From positions 1 through 7,063 of the forward strand of contig CAYXZO010000089.1 of the NCBI GenBank assembly GCA_964469505.1: a stretch of DNA of 7,063 bases, read 5' to 3'. Positions 5,526-7,063 of the stretch are shown here, piece by piece. The DNA is from CAYXZO01 sp964469505 (lineage in GTDB: Bacteria > Fidelibacterota > UBA8477 > JABMPR01). Position 1 is the stretch's first letter. Each line of letters opens with the position of its first letter. Position numbers and translations under genes: made by a program. Under the pieces are notes generated by a model. It saw only the letters and a program-made list of their open reading frames with translations. It ran no database searches and was not told the origin of the DNA.

Positions 5526-6848
5526 TCAGTTCTTCCCATCATGTCCGGTGAGGTGGTCCACCAGGCGCAAAGCCAGGGACTGAATAGTCAATACCGTAGG
5601 TCGTGCCAGGGCTTCGGGGAAAACCGAGGCGTCGCACACATACAGTCCTTTGATCCGGGTCTGCAAATTATCGTCCAGCATCTCTCCCAGGCGCACCGTG
5701 CCGCTGGGATGTGTTCCCCGGAGGGGCGTGCGGAAAATCTGCGCCGAATCGGCCCCGGCCTCGATGAGAATCCGGCGGCACAGTTCTTCAGCCCCTTGCA
5801 GCCGCTCCAGATCACTATTGGTAAGAGGCTTGCTGATGCGACCGTCGGGAAATACTCCCCCGGAGATTTCGTCCTTCAATTTGATCATCACCCCTAGCAC
5901 TCGATTCCACTTATACCAGGTGAAGAAGCGGGTCCAGTGAGAACGGGCGGCGATGAGGGGATAAAGGAGCCAGGGATCGAGGAGCGTGCTGAGCATGTAG
6001 CCGTCAGATAGATTCTCCCAGGACCAGGTCATGGGCGGTTCCTTGCCAATGCCCTGGTGGCGGTCGAAACCGTATACCATCACGGTGGTGTCCATGGTCA
6101 TGCCTTGACCGGCGGACTGGAGGCCGCTACTCTGAAGTAAACGTGGTGTACCGATACCTCCCGCGGCTAAAATCACCGTATCTGCGGCAGCGAAGCGTTC
6201 TTGCGACCGGTGGCGGAAATACACCCCTATCACCCCGTCCGGTCCGTAGTCCACCCGGATAACTCGGGCGCCGGTGAGCAAGCGGGCGCCGTTAGTCTGG
6301 GCCTCGTCCACGAATTCCCCGGCGTTCCACTTGGCCCCGCAGCGGCAACCGAGCATACAGCGGGCGCCGCAGCGGAATTTTTTGGTTCGCTCCGGCCACA
6401 TGAATTTCTCCTGGGGAAACCAATCGTATCCCAGGGCCTTCCCCGCTTCCGCCAGACGCGTGGAGGCCGCTCCCCGCAATTCTGCCGGCAGCGGCGCCAA
6501 TTTCAATTCTGAGCGTATCTGCTGGACGTAGGGGGTTAAATCGATACCATATTTGGTTTTGAACCAGTCCGGCGGATCAGCCGCGCAACCGCAGTACATA
6601 CTGGTGGCGCCGCCCACCATCAGGGGCCGGACGATGTTCAAGCCCTCGGTGGTGAACAAGAAGCTGCCCTTGTCGGCATACAACATAGCTCCCGGATATG
6701 TGCCGTAGTACCAGCGGCCCCGATGGTCACGACCGCGTTCGAGCAAAAGAACATCCACTCCCCGCTGCGCCAATCCTCGCGCCACCGTGGCTCCCCCGGG
6801 ACCAGAACCCACTACAATCACATCGGCTTTCAAATTTTCTTCCGCCAT
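5526..6848 (-). CDS. GMC-family FAD-dependent oxidoreductase
   Basis: This 440-aa flavoenzyme of the glucose-methanol-choline family probably oxidises an alcohol or aldehyde-type substrate. The FAD dinucleotide fold is at the N-terminus (VVGSGPGGA 12-20, with acidic Glu37 in LLLERG). A second FAD segment, VILAAGGIGTPRLL, is at 225-238. The C-terminal signatures are HPSGTVRLG (380-388), whose His aligns with the catalytic histidine, and VCDASVFPEALARPT (404-418). The second active-site position, usually Asn or His, appears to be Arg416. Cys160, 164, 168 and 170 form CGARCMLGCRC, and Cys86 and Cys88 lie in a MYCGCAADPP segment. The protein is shorter than many GMC enzymes (500-600 aa) and has no signal peptide, so it is likely cytoplasmic or membrane-associated. 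It is first in its operon, with GAGG about 5 nt before the ATG. No convincing promoter was found upstream. Confidence 0.88.
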   Translation of the reverse strand: MAEENLKADVIVVGSGPGGATVARGLAQRGVDVLLLERGRDHRGRWYYGTYPGAMLYADKGSFLFTTEGLNIVRPLMVGGATSMYCGCAADPPDWFKTKYGIDLTPYVQQIRSELKLAPLPAELRGAASTRLAEAGKALGYDWFPQEKFMWPERTKKFRCGARCMLGCRCGAKWNAGEFVDEAQTNGARLLTGARVIRVDYGPDGVIGVYFRHRSQERFAAADTVILAAGGIGTPRLLQSSGLQSAGQGMTMDTTVMVYGFDRHQGIGKEPPMTWSWENLSDGYMLSTLLDPWLLYPLIAARSHWTRFFTWYKWNRVLGVMIKLKDEISGGVFPDGRISKPLTNSDLERLQGAEELCRRILIEAGADSAQIFRTPLRGTHPSGTVRLGEMLDDNLQTRIKGLYVCDASVFPEALARPTVLTIQSLALRLVDHLTGHDGKN

Positions 6849-6989
6849 AACGACCTCAACCCCTTTTCAATATTCTCAGGATCCGTAGCTATGGCAGTGG
6901 CTCCTGATTAATCCAGGTGTGCCACGAATTCCTTTTATGTTCTGTGCGTTAGCGAAAAATAGAGCGGAATGTTTATTAAAAAATAGCGG
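6849..6989. other. Intergenic region upstream of the oxidoreductase
   Basis: This 141-nt stretch must hold the leader, and probably the promoter, of the three-gene metabolic operon unless transcription enters from upstream. I find no -35/-10 pair with good spacing. AT-rich runs at 6969-6984 are compatible with a promoter or an upstream terminator but are not specific. Confidence 0.3.
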
Positions 6990-7063
6990 TTATAGCTCCT
7001 TGAGGGGTATGGTTCCTTTTAGCAGTACAAGCAAATCTGATTTTTTTATTTCTTTGAGGAAAG
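6990..7063 (-). CDS. Possible C-terminal fragment of an upstream gene
   Basis: One minus-strand frame is open from the window edge to a TAA at 6992-6990, giving 23 codons that end in LLVLLKGTIPLKEL. The composition looks protein-like, with alternating charged and aliphatic residues, and it lies 141 bp upstream of the oxidoreductase start on the same strand. Another frame is open for a similar length, so this may be chance. No family can be named from it. Confidence 0.3.
   Translation of the reverse strand, partial: FLKEIKKSDLLVLLKGTIPLKEL

Noticed and set aside
3446..6911. Multiple opposite-strand and alternate-frame ORFs across the metabolic operon.
   Set aside because: All lie inside genes with clear family motifs. 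Their products are rich in R, P, S and G from GC-rich antisense codons and have no start signals.

Overview
The window looks like bacterial chromosome from a Gram-negative organism. Two predicted secreted beta-rich proteins with signal peptides imply an outer membrane, and the promoter-like sites resemble sigma-70 elements. The protein style, a small XRE regulator beside a multipass protein and short outer-membrane barrels, would fit the FCB/Calditrichota-like part of the tree. That placement is a guess, because no marker gene is present. There are no rRNA, tRNA, CRISPR or transposase genes.

Left block (about 196-1602, plus strand): a tightly packed three-gene operon. It starts from a strong-looking promoter whose spacer and -10 are covered by a near-palindromic operator candidate. 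The genes are a 75-aa XRE-type regulator, a 219-aa multipass inner-membrane protein joined by an ATGA overlap, and a 159-aa signal-peptide-bearing beta-rich protein only 3 nt further on. The likely scheme is an autoregulated small repressor controlling two envelope proteins.

Middle (about 1603-3102): the left operon converges on a minus-strand gene across an intergenic inverted repeat built from CGCAGAG/CTCTGCG units. Next comes an AT-rich stretch with a 275-aa predicted outer-membrane barrel and a roughly 490-nt gap before the next larger gene. That gap holds a perfect 18-bp palindrome, a good TTGACA promoter candidate and a 38-codon ORF with a ribosome binding site. The small ORF encodes an unrecognised peptide with a Cys-Pro-Cys...Cys motif.

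Right block (3103-6848, minus strand, GC-rich): a metabolic operon with almost no spacing. It encodes a GMC-type FAD oxidoreductase with an unusual cysteine cluster, an APC-superfamily amino-acid permease, and a PLP-dependent enzyme of the ACC deaminase/D-cysteine desulfhydrase fold. The organisation suggests uptake and catabolism of an amino acid or amine-like compound coupled to an oxidation step. The substrate cannot be read from sequence. The right edge may carry the last codons of another minus-strand gene.

I recognise no described defence or mobile system. The least explained items are the small Cys peptide with its regulatory surroundings, and the regulator/membrane/outer-membrane operon.
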